Positions 9,856 through 18,437 of a stretch of DNA of 64,000 nt are shown here, one piece after another. The position numbers and the translations under genes were made by a program. Source of the DNA: Pseudomonas synxantha BG33R (GTDB lineage Bacteria > Pseudomonadota > Gammaproteobacteria > Pseudomonadales > Pseudomonadaceae); the NCBI RefSeq assembly GCF_000263715.2, contig NZ_CM001514.1, positions 5,270,498 to 5,334,497 on the forward strand, given 5' to 3'. The notes beneath the pieces are model-generated. The model had not been told where the DNA came from and did no database searches. It was given only the letters and a program-made list of their open reading frames with translations. Every line of letters starts with the position of its first letter. Within the stretch, counting starts at the first letter, position 1.

Positions 9856-11412
9856 GTGAGCCAGTCCCTGATCGCAGCCCTGCAAAACCCGGCTTTATAC
9901 CCTCATCCGGTTGAAGCATTTCAAGTCATCGAGACCCATATTTCCTGGGTGGTTCTGACAGGTCCCTATGCTTACAAATTGAAGAAACCGATGAACTTCG
10001 GATTTCTGGATTTCACCGACCTGGAAAAACGTGGCCACTTCTGCAATGAGGAGCTGCGTCTCAACCAGCGCTTGACCAAAGATTTGTATCTTGAAGTGTT
10101 GCCGATTACCGGCACTGCCGACGCGCCGCAGTTGGGCGGCGACGGCCCGGTCATCGAGTACGCACTGAAAATGCGCCAGTTCCCGCAAAGCCAGATGCTC
10201 AGCACCCTGCAAGCCAACAGCGAACTGACCAACGCCCACATCGACGAGATGGCCAGGCAGATTGCGCACTTTCACCTCACTGCCCCCAAGGTCCCGCAAG
10301 AGCACCCGGCCGGCACGCCGGATGAAGTCATGGCGCCGGTACGCCAGAACTTCGACCAGATTCGCCCGTTCCTCAGCGACAAAGCCGACCTGACTCAACT
10401 TGAGGCCCTGCAAGCCTGGGCCGAAAGCAGCTTCGAGCGCCTCAAGCCACTGCTTGAACAACGCAAGCTCGATGGTTTCACTCGCGAATGCCACGGTGAC
10501 ATCCACCTGGGCAACGCCACCCTGATTGACGGCCACGTCGTGATCTTCGACTGCATCGAGTTCAACGAGCCTTTCCGCTTTACCGATGTTTACGCCGATA
10601 CCGCCTTCCTCGCCATGGACCTTGAAGACCGTGGGCTCAAGTCTCTGGCGCGCCGCTTCATCAGCCAGTACCTGGAACTGACCGGCGACTATCAAGGCCT
10701 GGAAGTGCTGAATTTCTATAAAGCCTACCGTGCGCTGGTACGTGCAAAGGTTGCGCTGTTCAGTATGCCGAGCGAGGCAAGCCCGGTGCAGCGCGCCACT
10801 ACCCTGCGCCAGTACCGCAACTACGCCAACCTGGCGGAAAGCTACAGCACCATTCCGTCGCGCTTTCTGGCAATCACCCATGGTGTTTCAGCGGTGGGCA
10901 AGAGCCATGTAGCCATGCGCCTGGTCGAGGCCCTGGGCGCCGTACGCCTGCGTTCGGATGTGGAGCGCAAGCGTCTGTTTGGCGAGCAGCAGGTCGAAAA
11001 CGCGCCACAGGCCGGCATCTACAATCAGGACGCCAGCATTGCCACCTATACACGCTTGAACGAAATTGCCGAGACCGTACTGCGCGCCGGTTACCCGGTG
11101 GTGCTGGATGCGACCTTCTTGAAACGCGCTCAACGTGATGCGGCAGCCCAGATCGCCGAAGCCACCGGCGCGCCATTCCTGATCCTCGATTGCAACGCAC
11201 CTCAAGCGGTTATCAGCAGTTGGCTGGCACAACGTCAGGCGGATCAAAACGATCCGTCCGACGCAACGCTGAGCGTTATCCAAGAGCAGCAAGCCAGTCG
11301 TGAGCCGTTGACGGCGCAAGAGCTGTTGCTGAGCAAGCGCGTGGAAACCAATGAAAGCGGAACGCTGGATGCGTTGGTCGCGCATATTCGCCAGCGCCTC
11401 CCGGGCTTGTAA
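9856..11412 (+). CDS. Two-domain kinase-like protein: APH-type phosphotransferase fused to AAA/P-loop kinase
   Basis: 518 residues from GTG at 9856, chosen for the Shine-Dalgarno GAAGGAT just upstream. Residues 1-330 resemble COG2187: an aminoglycoside phosphotransferase fold with the Brenner motif HGDIHLGN (His213, Asp215) and a later metal-binding Asp in IFDCIEF. Residues 335-518 form a separate P-loop kinase (COG0645-like) with Walker A GVSAVGKS (343-350) and a plausible lid. Both active sites look intact. The substrate is unknown. It is transcribed divergently from mrcB, and I found no operon partner. It is probably a small-molecule or protein kinase; a resistance role is not implied. Confidence 0.85.
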   Translation: MSQSLIAALQNPALYPHPVEAFQVIETHISWVVLTGPYAYKLKKPMNFGFLDFTDLEKRGHFCNEELRLNQRLTKDLYLEVLPITGTADAPQLGGDGPVIEYALKMRQFPQSQMLSTLQANSELTNAHIDEMARQIAHFHLTAPKVPQEHPAGTPDEVMAPVRQNFDQIRPFLSDKADLTQLEALQAWAESSFERLKPLLEQRKLDGFTRECHGDIHLGNATLIDGHVVIFDCIEFNEPFRFTDVYADTAFLAMDLEDRGLKSLARRFISQYLELTGDYQGLEVLNFYKAYRALVRAKVALFSMPSEASPVQRATTLRQYRNYANLAESYSTIPSRFLAITHGVSAVGKSHVAMRLVEALGAVRLRSDVERKRLFGEQQVENAPQAGIYNQDASIATYTRLNEIAETVLRAGYPVVLDATFLKRAQRDAAAQIAEATGAPFLILDCNAPQAVISSWLAQRQADQNDPSDATLSVIQEQQASREPLTAQELLLSKRVETNESGTLDALVAHIRQRLPGL

Positions 11413-11467
11413 GCAATATTTCCTGGTCGCGTCGCCCACATGGCGCACGACCCGGCAATATAGCCAC

Positions 11468-11473
11468 TATAAT
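11468..11473 (+). promoter_or_regulatory. Consensus -10 box upstream of the pentapeptide-repeat gene
   Basis: A perfect TATAAT at 11468-11473 sits about 30 nt before the GTG start. The -35 region (about 11445-11450, GCACGA) is poor, so an activator may be needed or the element may be coincidental. Confidence 0.45.
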
Positions 11474-11502
11474 GACATCACCACCTAACAGGAGTCGCTA
11501 TC

Positions 11503-11847
11503 GTGAGTCAGCCCAAGCTTCTTGATACCCCGCTCTATGCGCTCCTGCACAAGGATGACATCCGCGGATTCAACCAGCAGCGCCCTCAAGACGGCACCAT
11601 CGACATGCGCGGTGGCGACTTCCGAGGGCTGGACCTGCGAGATCTGAACGCCGCAGGTGTTGACTTCACCGACGCCTATTTTCGCTCTGCCGACTTGCGC
11701 GGCCTGGATTTACGCGACTGCTCGCTGGAAGGCGCCAGCCTGGCCCACGCGCAGATTTCCGGCACTTACTTCCCACCCGAGCTCACGGCTGACGAGATCC
11801 TGATGTCAGTCAACTTCGGCACTCGCCTACGCTACCGCACCAAGTAA
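11503..11847 (+). CDS. Small pentapeptide-repeat protein
   Basis: 114 residues from GTG at 11503 with Shine-Dalgarno CAGGAG 7-8 nt upstream. From about residue 37 it shows A(D/N)Lxx-type pentapeptide repeats (GGDFRGLDLRDLNAAGVDF, then SADLRGLDLRDCSLEGASLAHA), about ten units and enough for two to three turns of the right-handed quadrilateral beta-helix. The N- and C-terminal flanks are not repetitive. Some members (Qnr, MfpA) mimic DNA and protect gyrase, but this one is far too short, and no such role can be inferred. No signal peptide is seen. Function unknown; it sits alone between the kinase fusion and the TfoX-C gene. Confidence 0.85.
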   Translation: MSQPKLLDTPLYALLHKDDIRGFNQQRPQDGTIDMRGGDFRGLDLRDLNAAGVDFTDAYFRSADLRGLDLRDCSLEGASLAHAQISGTYFPPELTADEILMSVNFGTRLRYRTK

Positions 11848-12049
11848 TCCACCTTCTGAACCCCGGCGTCGCCTCAAGCGTGCCGGGCGTTTCACGCCTG
11901 CCCGTCAGCTAAAGCATCGCCACATTCTTATAAGCTTTTCAGCCGTTCCTGCCCAAAGAACTGCGTTTTTCCTACTGAGCGCTACACTCATTTTCAGGCT
12001 GCCTGGTCACGATACCCACCGCACCATTCGGCCGTCGCAAGGAGGCTTG

Positions 12050-12322
12050 ATGAACGATGAGCTGCAACACCTGAAAAACCTCGGCAAGACATCAGCGCAG
12101 TGGCTGCATGCGGTGGGTATCCACAGCGCGTCTGACTTGCGCCGCCTGGGCGCGGTCGATGCTTACCGAGCCGTACGGACTCGCGGCTTCCGAGCTTCGA
12201 AAGTTCTGCTGTACGCCATTGAAGGCGCATTGATGGATGTGCACTGGAACGACCTCCCCTCTGAACGCAAGGAGGCGCTGAACCGCCAGTTGGATGCCCT
12301 GTCAGCGCGGCAGAAAAACTAG
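12050..12322 (+). CDS. Stand-alone TfoX/Sxy C-terminal domain protein
   Basis: 90 residues from ATG 12050 (MNDELQHLKNLG), preceded by GGAGG at 12041-12045. An in-frame TTG one codon earlier is less likely. The sequence LKNLGKTSAQWLHAVGI followed by a helical remainder (DLRRLGAVDAYRAV) matches the TfoX C-terminal helix-hairpin-helix-like domain. The N-terminal half that enterobacterial Sxy/TfoX uses in competence control is absent. Small TfoX-C-only proteins are common in pseudomonads and have no defined role. The gene lies just upstream of prrF1 and ends before the prrF1 promoter. Confidence 0.82.
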   Translation: MNDELQHLKNLGKTSAQWLHAVGIHSASDLRRLGAVDAYRAVRTRGFRASKVLLYAIEGALMDVHWNDLPSERKEALNRQLDALSARQKN

Positions 12323-12400
12323 ATCGGCCCTCAAGCCCAATGTTTACAAGTATTACAAACGAGCGTTTGAGAAAAACTGGATGAGCAGATAAAACAATAG

Positions 12401-12432
12401 TTGACTCTCAAATGAGAATCGTTATGATTATC
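12401..12432 (+). promoter_or_regulatory. Fur-controlled promoter of prrF1
   Basis: TTGACT (12401-12406) and TATGAT (12423-12428) are separated by 16 nt. Overlapping the spacer and -10 is a Fur-box-like sequence (12410-12432, AATGAGAATC followed by GTTATGATTATC). Fe2+-Fur bound here would occlude RNA polymerase, so PrrF1 should be made under iron limitation, as known for Pseudomonas PrrF RNAs. Confidence 0.88.
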
Positions 12433-12434
12433 AC

Positions 12435-12547
12435 AACTGGTCGCGAGATCAGCCGATAACTGAAAGACCATTGGTTCGGACTCTCAGATTATCTCCTCAT
12501 CAGGCTAATCACGGTTATTTGACCCGGCTCTTGCCGGGTCTTTTTTT
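12435..12547 (+). ncRNA. prrF1: PrrF1, iron-responsive regulatory RNA
   Basis: About 113 nt from the predicted +1 (AACTGGTCGCGAGATCAGCC) to the terminator T-run. The 5' end and the central stretch CTCCTCATCAGGCTAA correspond to the conserved parts of Pseudomonas PrrF RNAs as I know them; the centre is the pairing core. PrrF, with Hfq, represses messages for iron-containing proteins (sodB, TCA-cycle enzymes and others) when iron is scarce, which spares iron. P. aeruginosa carries prrF1 and prrF2 in tandem. Only one copy is seen here, so no PrrH-type read-through RNA can form at this locus. It lies next to the haem uptake genes. Confidence 0.93.
12521..12547 (+). terminator. prrF1 Rho-independent terminator
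   Basis: Perfect 8-bp stem GACCCGGC / GCCGGGTC with loop TCTT, followed by seven T residues (12541-12547). Its end defines the sRNA 3' end and provides the Hfq-binding U-tail. Confidence 0.95.
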
Positions 12548-12565
12548 GCCTGCAAATTACTGATT

Positions 12566-13333
12566 TCAGCGCGCAATGATCAGCGGATGCCCCCGCTCCG
12601 GATGCGGTTGTACCAGCACATCCAGACCAAATACAGCCTTGAGTGGCTCAGGTTGCAGGACTGTTGCGGGCCTATCCAGAGCATGAGGGCGTCCGCCTTC
12701 CAGCAGCAGGATCCGGTCGCAGTAACGCGCCGCCAGGTTCAAGTCATGCAGGATAACCAGCACCGCAGCCCCCTTGTCGGCAAAGCTGCGAATCGCCTGT
12801 AAGGTGGTGTGCTGGTGCAGGGGATCGAGCATCGACGTTGGCTCGTCCAACAACAACGTTTGCCCCGCCTCACCTGGCCATAACTGCGCCAACACCCGCG
12901 CCAGGTGCACCCTTTGTCGCTCGCCGCCCGACAAGGCCAGGTAACTGCGGCCACTCAGGTGGCCCACATCGGCCGCGTGCAGCGCCGCGCGGATAATTTG
13001 ATCGTCGCGCACTCGCCCGGTCTGATGAGGCAAGCGTCCCATGCCCACCACCTCTTCGACACGAAAGGCGAAGTCCAGGGTGGAAGTCTGTGGCAACACC
13101 GCCAGACGCTGGGCACGTTGCACCCCTCCCAGACTCTTCAATTCTTGCTGGTCCAACCAGATCTTGCCCTCGTCAGGCGACAACTCCCCGCACAGCGCTC
13201 CGAGCAAGGTACTTTTGCCCGCACCATTGGGCCCCAGCACGCCCAGCACTTCGCCCGGCAGCAGGTCCAAGGTGACATCGGACAACACGGTTTTACCACC
13301 GCGCCGAATCTGCAACGCTTCTACCCGCAGCAT
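12566..13333 (-). CDS. hmuV: Haem ABC transporter, ATP-binding protein HmuV
   Basis: 255 residues with complete ABC ATPase motifs: Walker A GPNGAGKS (34-41), signature LSGGERQRV, Walker [13 protein letters not shown], and an H-loop in [15 protein letters not shown]. It energises haem import by the inner-membrane permease HmuU (PhuV in P. aeruginosa). It is the last gene of hmuT-hmuU-hmuV, its ATG overlapping the hmuU stop by one base. It converges on prrF1, with only 18 nt between the prrF1 terminator and the hmuV stop. Confidence 0.94.
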   Translation of the reverse strand: MLRVEALQIRRGGKTVLSDVTLDLLPGEVLGVLGPNGAGKSTLLGALCGELSPDEGKIWLDQQELKSLGGVQRAQRLAVLPQTSTLDFAFRVEEVVGMGRLPHQTGRVRDDQIIRAALHAADVGHLSGRSYLALSGGERQRVHLARVLAQLWPGEAGQTLLLDEPTSMLDPLHQHTTLQAIRSFADKGAAVLVILHDLNLAARYCDRILLLEGGRPHALDRPATVLQPEPLKAVFGLDVLVQPHPERGHPLIIAR

Positions 13334-14370
13334 CAGGCGCGCCCTCGTAACAATAAATAGAGGAAAAATGGCGCACCGATAAATGCAGTGACAATACCGA
13401 TCGGCAGTTCCGCCGGCGCCAACGCCAAGCGCGCCACCAGGTCGGCAAACAACAGCAGGCTCGCCCCCGCCAGCACTGACGCCGGTAACAACACCCGATG
13501 ATCCGGCCCCGCCAGCAGCCGCACCAGATGTGGCACCACCAAACCGACAAAACCAATCATGCCCGCAGCCGCCACGGCTGCGCCAACGCCTAGGGCCGTG
13601 CAGAACACTAACTCGCGCTTGAGCCGTTCAACATCAATGCCCAGATGATTGGCCTCCGACTCACCCAGCAGCAATGCGTTCAGCGCTTTCGCCCGGCGCG
13701 GCAACCACAGCGCCACGCCAGCGCTTACCAACAGCAACGGCCACAACCGCGAATAGCTCGCGCCGTTGAGGCTGCCCAGGTTCCAGAACGTCAGGGTGCG
13801 CAAGGTGGCATCGTCGGCCAGATAGGTAAACAGCCCCACCGTTGAGCTGGCCAGTGCCGTCAGCGCGATACCTGCAAGCAGCATCGTCGCGACATTGGTC
13901 TGGCCATTGCGACGCCCCAACCGGTAGACCAGTGCGGTAACGCCCAGCCCCCCCAGAAATGCGCACAGCGACAACAAATAGGGACCGAACGCATCCGGCA
14001 GCCCACCGAAGAACGAACCGCCGACAATCGCCACCGCTGCCCCCAACGCCGCACCGCTGGACACACCCACCAACCCAGGATCGGCCAGCGGGTTGCGAAA
14101 CAACCCCTGCATCGCCACGCCCGACAACGCAAGGACACCGCCGACGGCCAGCCCCAAGAGGGTCCGCGGCAGGCGAATCTGCCCCAGGATCAATTCAGCC
14201 TGCTCCAACCCCGCCGCCTCAATCGGCACACCCAGTAGCCTTAACGCGGCTCTGAGCGTATCAATCAACGGCAAGCTGACCGGTCCGAGGGCCAATGAAA
14301 GCCAGATCGCCAACACACACAGCAGCGACAGGCCAATAAACAGTGTCTTGGGCTTAAGCAGCGTGGTCAT
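13333..14370 (-). CDS. hmuU: Haem ABC transporter, permease HmuU
   Basis: 345 residues with about ten hydrophobic helices of the FecCD/BtuC family. The conserved loops [19 protein letters not shown] and [19 protein letters not shown] are present; the latter carries the coupling helix that contacts the ATPase. It moves haem from HmuT across the inner membrane. The gene overlaps hmuT by 4 nt (ATGA) and hmuV by 1 nt, so the three are one translationally coupled unit. Length is normal for the family. Confidence 0.94.
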   Translation of the reverse strand: MTTLLKPKTLFIGLSLLCVLAIWLSLALGPVSLPLIDTLRAALRLLGVPIEAAGLEQAELILGQIRLPRTLLGLAVGGVLALSGVAMQGLFRNPLADPGLVGVSSGAALGAAVAIVGGSFFGGLPDAFGPYLLSLCAFLGGLGVTALVYRLGRRNGQTNVATMLLAGIALTALASSTVGLFTYLADDATLRTLTFWNLGSLNGASYSRLWPLLLVSAGVALWLPRRAKALNALLLGESEANHLGIDVERLKRELVFCTALGVGAAVAAAGMIGFVGLVVPHLVRLLAGPDHRVLLPASVLAGASLLLFADLVARLALAPAELPIGIVTAFIGAPFFLYLLLRGRA

Positions 14371-15245
14371 GGGGCCGATTTAGTCTGGGACGGATAAAAA
14401 CCAGCGGACAGTTTCACCAGGTTTTCTGGCAATCGCGGCCCCAGGCCACCCACCAGCAAGGTCGGATCCAGCTCAAACACTCGCCCACGCTTGGCTGCCG
14501 GTGTCGACGCGAGAATCGGGTTTTCCTTGAACAAGGCTGCGCGCGCCGCATCACCGGTCAGCGCGCGATCGGCAAACACCAGCACATCAGGACTCAACCC
14601 CGCCAAAGACTCGACTGAAAAGGGCTTATAGCCCGAGTGCGTGGCCAGGTTACGACCGCCGGCCTGCTGCAATATCCAATCGGCGGCCGTGTCCTTACCC
14701 GCGATCAGCGGCTTGCCACCGGCATGGCCCAGCAACAACAGCACGCCCGGAGCCTTTTGCGCCGCCTGGGCCTTGGTCACCCAGCTTTTTTGCTGCTCCA
14801 GCGCCTGCCCGTATTTGGCAAACAGTGCGTCTGCCCGGGTCTCACTGCCCAGCAGTTTTCCCAAGTGTTCAAGGTTGCCCTTCAATGTCGACAGATCCGG
14901 CCGGGCCGAAAACATCTCGACCTGCACGCCGGCATTGCGAATCTGCGCCAGTACCGGCGGCGGCCCCATTTCCTCAGTGCCCACAAGGATTTGCGGGCGC
15001 AGGCTGAGAATGCCTTCAGCCGACAGCTGCCGCTGGTAGCCAATGCTCGGCAACGCCTTGAGCGACTGCGGATGCTGGCTGGTGGTGTCGACCCCGACCA
15101 ATTTCGATTCGCCGCCCAAAGCCGTCACCCATTCCGATAGCGCCCCTCCTGCACTGACCCAGCGTTGTGGCAGTTCAGAGGCGTGTGCCCCGTGGTTGAC
15201 CAGCAATGAGACAACAAGCGCAATAGCGCTGGTACTCAGGCGCAT
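14367..15245 (-). CDS. hmuT: Haem ABC transporter, periplasmic binding protein HmuT
   Basis: 292 residues with a signal peptide (MRLSTSAIALVVSLL, cleavage after GAHA near residue 22). The class III substrate-binding fold follows, with paired lobes joined by a long helix. Characteristic segments include RWVSAGGALSEWVTALGG, LVGVDTTSQHPQ, and PGVLLLLGHAGGKPLIAGK. It accepts haem in the periplasm and delivers it to HmuU. The gene is preceded by a promoter overlapping a Fur-box-like site. The TonB-dependent receptor (phuR/hasR) and the haem-trafficking protein PhuS, which accompany this cluster in P. aeruginosa, are not present here. Confidence 0.93.
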   Translation of the reverse strand: MRLSTSAIALVVSLLVNHGAHASELPQRWVSAGGALSEWVTALGGESKLVGVDTTSQHPQSLKALPSIGYQRQLSAEGILSLRPQILVGTEEMGPPPVLAQIRNAGVQVEMFSARPDLSTLKGNLEHLGKLLGSETRADALFAKYGQALEQQKSWVTKAQAAQKAPGVLLLLGHAGGKPLIAGKDTAADWILQQAGGRNLATHSGYKPFSVESLAGLSPDVLVFADRALTGDAARAALFKENPILASTPAAKRGRVFELDPTLLVGGLGPRLPENLVKLSAGFYPSQTKSAP

Positions 15246-15356
15246 AACAGGGTTTCCTTCCTAGGGCAGGGCCATTCAGGCACTCATCAATGTGACAGAA
15301 CATTGCTGCCGGACATCGTATTAAGCACCCAGTCAGCTGACGGGCGAAGCGGCCAT

Positions 15357-15384
15357 TTGATAATTGTTTGCATTTGAACGTCAA
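15357..15384 (-). promoter_or_regulatory. Fur-box-containing promoter of hmuTUV
   Basis: On the minus strand TTGACG (15384-15379) and TATCAA (15362-15357) are 16 nt apart. They overlap a sequence matching the 19-bp Fur consensus at about 12 of 19 positions (15359-15377, ending ATTATC on the minus strand). The arrangement copies the prrF1 promoter 3 kb away. Expected behaviour is repression in iron-replete cells. Confidence 0.65.
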
Positions 15385-15401
15385 GGCACTTAAGGATTGA
15401 A

Positions 15402-15719
15402 ATGAAGTTTCTCTGCCCCTCAAGCGACCTCGCACCCAACAGCAGCCGCGGTTTTGATATCGATGGCCATAAACTGCTGGCCGTGCGCCGAGACGGCATT
15501 GCCTACTTTTATCGCAACCGCTGCCCCCATCGCGGCATCCCGCTGGAATGGCAGCCCGACCGCTTCCTCGACGCCAGCGCCAGCCTGATCCAATGCGCCA
15601 CCCATGGCGCCCTGTTCCTGATCGAGAGCGGCGAGTGCATCGCCGGCCCGTGCGCAGGCCAGAGTCTCACCGCCCTGCCCGGCCATGAGGATGAACAAGG
15701 CTTGTGGGTAGAACTCTAG
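15402..15719 (+). CDS. Small Rieske [2Fe-2S] protein
   Basis: 105 residues; the start ATG follows AAGGA (15392-15396). The Rieske ligands are intact: CPHRG (Cys41, His43) and CATHGA (Cys65, His68), 22 residues apart. This gives a soluble domain of the ferredoxin/nitrite reductase small subunit type, with no signal peptide or membrane anchor. Such single-domain proteins carry electrons for oxygenases or unknown partners; none is adjacent here. It is divergent from hmuT and shares the intergenic region with the Fur-type promoter. Its stop overlaps the convergent sfsA stop inside CTAG. Confidence 0.9.
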   Translation: MKFLCPSSDLAPNSSRGFDIDGHKLLAVRRDGIAYFYRNRCPHRGIPLEWQPDRFLDASASLIQCATHGALFLIESGECIAGPCAGQSLTALPGHEDEQGLWVEL

Positions 15720-16429
15720 TCGCCCAACAACACCTTCAGTCGACGCTCGACATACATCTCTTGCGGTGTGACCCGCACGCCGTAAGCCAGCACCTCCACA
15801 CCCGCGGCCTTGGCCTCGCGTAACGCCGCAGCGTAACCGGCATCAATTTCCACCGCTGGGCGAACCGCATCGATGCCCGACAAATTCACGCAATACAACT
15901 GCACCGCCCGCACACCTTCACGCGCCAGGTGAGCCAGTTCGCGCAAGTGCTTGGCGCCGCGCTGCGTCACTGCATCAGGAAAAGCCGCCACCGAGGTTGC
16001 GTCAAAACCCAGGGTGACGCTTTTGACCTCCACGAAGGCGGCGCCCTGTGGGTAATCCAGGCGAAAGTCAATGCGGCTCTTCTCCTGACCGTAAGGCACT
16101 TCACGCTTGAGCGCCGTAAAGCCATTGAGTTCAGTGATCACGCCAGCCAGCAGCGCCTCTTCAACCAGCTGATTGGCCCGCGCGGTGTTGACGCACGCCA
16201 GCCGGCCCTGAGGCGTTTCGGCAATTTCCCAGGTGCCTGGCAACTTGCGCTTGGGGTCCGAGGACCGGCTGAACCAGACCTGACCACCTTCGACCATGCA
16301 ATTGAGCATCGAGCCGGTGTTCGGGCAATGGATGGTGAGCAACTCGCCGGTAACGGTTTCGATATCGGTGAGAAAACGCTTGTAGCGGCGGATCAGCCGC
16401 CCTTCTTCAAGAGGAGGATAAAAGCGCAT
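15716..16429 (-). CDS. sfsA: SfsA family DNA/RNA nuclease-like protein
   Basis: 237 residues matching SfsA over its whole length: an N-terminal OB-like region ([31 protein letters not shown]) followed by a PD-(D/E)XK nuclease-like domain ([22 protein letters not shown]). The family was named for sugar fermentation stimulation and is proposed to bind or cleave nucleic acid; the in vivo role is unclear. Its ATG overlaps the stop of the upstream aminotransferase gene by one base, so the two form an operon. It converges on the Rieske gene with a 4-nt overlap. Confidence 0.94.
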   Translation of the reverse strand: MRFYPPLEEGRLIRRYKRFLTDIETVTGELLTIHCPNTGSMLNCMVEGGQVWFSRSSDPKRKLPGTWEIAETPQGRLACVNTARANQLVEEALLAGVITELNGFTALKREVPYGQEKSRIDFRLDYPQGAAFVEVKSVTLGFDATSVAAFPDAVTQRGAKHLRELAHLAREGVRAVQLYCVNLSGIDAVRPAVEIDAGYAAALREAKAAGVEVLAYGVRVTPQEMYVERRLKVLLGD

Positions 16430-17601
16430 CAGCCTTGCCAGCTCCGCAGGCCACGAGCGATGCGTTCCACCGCTTCTTGCAGCCGGTCAATATTTTGCGT
16501 GTAGGCAAAACGCACATGGTGGCCCGCTTGATAACGACCGAAATCCAGCCCAGGCGTAAAAGCCACGTGCTCGGTCTCCAGAAAGTGACGGCAGAACGCG
16601 AAGGCATCGCCGCCGAACGCGCTGATATCGGCATACAAATAGAACGCCCCTTCCGGCTCCACGGCGATACCGAATCCAAGCTCACGCAAGGCCGGCAGCA
16701 GAAAGTCACGACGCCGGCCGAATTCGGCGCGGCGCTCTTCAAGAATGCTCAGGGTCTGCGGGGTAAAACAGGCCAAGGCAGCGTACTGGGCCATGCTCGG
16801 CGCACTGATGTAGAGGTTCTGCGCCAGTTTCTCCAATTCGCTGATCGCAGCAGGAGGCGCTATCAGCCAACCGAGGCGCCAGCCGGTCATGCCGAAATAC
16901 TTCGAAAAACTATTCAAGACGAAGGCGTCATCGTCGACTTCCAGCACGCTGGCGGCATCGGTGCCGTAGGTGAGGCCGTGGTAGATCTCGTCCACTACCA
17001 AGTGGCCGTTACGCGCTTTGACTGCACTCGACAAGCCTGCCAGTTCGTCCCTTGTGAGGACTGTGCCGGTAGGATTGGCCGGGGACGCAACCAGCGCGCC
17101 CACGCTGTCCTGATCCCAATGCCTGGCGACCAGATCGGCGGTCAACTGATAGCGGACCTCAGGCCCTACCGGCACCAATTGCGCCGCGCCCTCTACCAAT
17201 CGCAGAAAGTGTCGATTGCAGGGGTAGCCTGGGTCAGCCAGCAGCCAGTGCTTGCCAGGGTCGACCAGCAAGCTGCTGGCCAACAGCAACGCGCCGGAGC
17301 CACCGGGCGTAATCAGGATACGCTCGGGATCGACGCTCAAGCCGTAGCGCTGCTGGTAAAACCCGCTGATGGCCTCGCGCAACTCGGGCACCCCACGGGC
17401 CGCCGTGTAGCGCGTCTTGCCATTGGCCAGCGCAGCCTGGCCGGCCTGGATGATGGGCTCGGCGGTGGTAAAGTCCGGTTCGCCGATTTCCAGATGGATC
17501 ACGTCGTGGCCGGCAGCCTGCAGTTCATTGGCGCGTGCCAGCAACGCCATGACATGAAAAGGTTCGATGGCGCGACTGCGCGCACTGTAGGGCTGAGCCA
17601 T
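16429..17601 (-). CDS. PLP-dependent class I/II aminotransferase
   Basis: 390 residues, fold type I. Key residues are visible: Lys234 in [17 protein letters not shown] (Schiff base), the ASPANPTGT loop with the conserved Asn (residues 172-180), Asp204 in VVDEIYHGL, and the late Arg in HVRFAYTQ binding the substrate carboxylate. It resembles aspartate/alanine-type transaminases, but the substrate cannot be read from sequence. It is upstream of sfsA with a TGATG overlap and divergent from dksA. Full length, no oddity seen. Confidence 0.92.
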   Translation of the reverse strand: MAQPYSARSRAIEPFHVMALLARANELQAAGHDVIHLEIGEPDFTTAEPIIQAGQAALANGKTRYTAARGVPELREAISGFYQQRYGLSVDPERILITPGGSGALLLASSLLVDPGKHWLLADPGYPCNRHFLRLVEGAAQLVPVGPEVRYQLTADLVARHWDQDSVGALVASPANPTGTVLTRDELAGLSSAVKARNGHLVVDEIYHGLTYGTDAASVLEVDDDAFVLNSFSKYFGMTGWRLGWLIAPPAAISELEKLAQNLYISAPSMAQYAALACFTPQTLSILEERRAEFGRRRDFLLPALRELGFGIAVEPEGAFYLYADISAFGGDAFAFCRHFLETEHVAFTPGLDFGRYQAGHHVRFAYTQNIDRLQEAVERIARGLRSWQG

Positions 17602-17920
17602 TAGCCTTCCTTAACGGTGAGGACAAAATCAGGATTCTACCGAACCCTCGCGGTAAAACATGCTCTATTGCCTGATTGGGGCTGCAAGTGCACCCTGCGC
17701 ACGCTCGTAAAACAGCTAAAATCAACATTCGAGGCGATACATACCCAGTCATGGCGGGCTGCTGCAGTTTGCAACCCCTTTGCCCTGGAGCTCGACAACC
17801 GGGAGTAGCGCACCCTGAATCTATCTGGTAAGTTCGCCCGCTTGCAGCCGCAGGGCCGGCAGGTGTCGGTGACGTTGCAATCCTGCGCAATGGATTAGAA
17901 GAGTGAGAGGCGGTCTATTC
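17602..17920 (+). other. 319-bp intergenic region upstream of dksA
   Basis: This gap separates the divergent aminotransferase and dksA genes, so it should hold promoters for both. I see no convincing consensus promoter, terminator or repeat. A 63-codon frame at 17617-17808 has no ribosome binding site and no recognisable features; I do not call it. The dksA Shine-Dalgarno GAGAGG is at 17905-17910. Confidence 0.5.
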
Positions 17921-18355
17921 ATGTCCACCCAAGCAAAGCAACAGAGCATCAGCGGTTTCCAGCCCTACGTTGAATCCAAGGGCGAGGAATACATGGGCAA
18001 GCCCATGCGCGAGCACTTCTCCAAAATCCTGAAGCAGTGGAAGCAGGACTTGATGCAGGAAGTCGACCGCACGGTTGACCATATGAAGGACGAAGCAGCC
18101 AACTTCCCGGACCCGGCAGACCGTGCCAGCCAGGAAGAGGAATTCGCCCTTGAACTGCGCGCTCGTGATCGCGAACGCAAGTTGATCAAGAAGATCGACA
18201 AGACCCTGCAATTGATCGAAGACGAAGAGTATGGCTGGTGCGAATCCTGCGGCGTCGAGATCGGTATTCGCCGCCTCGAAGCCCGCCCGACTGCGGACCT
18301 GTGCGTAGACTGCAAGACCTTGGCTGAAATCAAGGAAAAACAGGTCGGCAAGTAA
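17921..18355 (+). CDS. dksA: RNA polymerase-binding transcription factor DksA
   Basis: 144 residues from ATG 17921 (MSTQAKQQ). A GTG six codons earlier is rejected because the family starts here and the Shine-Dalgarno lies between the two. The coiled-coil tip motif DPADRA (64-69) enters the polymerase secondary channel. The zinc finger uses Cys107, Cys110, Cys128 and Cys131, making this the canonical four-cysteine DksA rather than a cysteine-less DksA2. With ppGpp it represses rRNA promoters and activates amino acid and stress genes. It is followed by a terminator and then gluQ. Confidence 0.97.
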   Translation: MSTQAKQQSISGFQPYVESKGEEYMGKPMREHFSKILKQWKQDLMQEVDRTVDHMKDEAANFPDPADRASQEEEFALELRARDRERKLIKKIDKTLQLIEDEEYGWCESCGVEIGIRRLEARPTADLCVDCKTLAEIKEKQVGK

Positions 18356-18373
18356 CCCTGCCGAGCTGAACGA

Positions 18374-18399
18374 ATGGGGCGTGCAAACGCCCCATTTTT
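18374..18399 (+). terminator. Terminator between dksA and gluQ
   Basis: Perfect 8-bp stem ATGGGGCG / CGCCCCAT with loop TGCAAA and five T residues. It should limit dksA read-through into gluQ. An equivalent terminator separates dksA and gluQ in enterobacteria. Confidence 0.92.
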
Positions 18400-18437
18400 G
18401 TTTCTGGCGTTTACCGGTTTTGCAGTAGTATCCGCCC

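Noticed and set aside
9895..10881. 328-codon frame antisense to the kinase fusion
   Set aside because: The sense gene has intact kinase motifs and a ribosome binding site; the antisense protein shows none.
12047..12049. TTG start for the TfoX-C gene
   Set aside because: The following ATG 12050 is a stronger start and is served by the same GGAGG.
17617..17808. 63-codon frame upstream of dksA
   Set aside because: No Shine-Dalgarno, no hydrophobic or domain pattern, composition like intergenic DNA.
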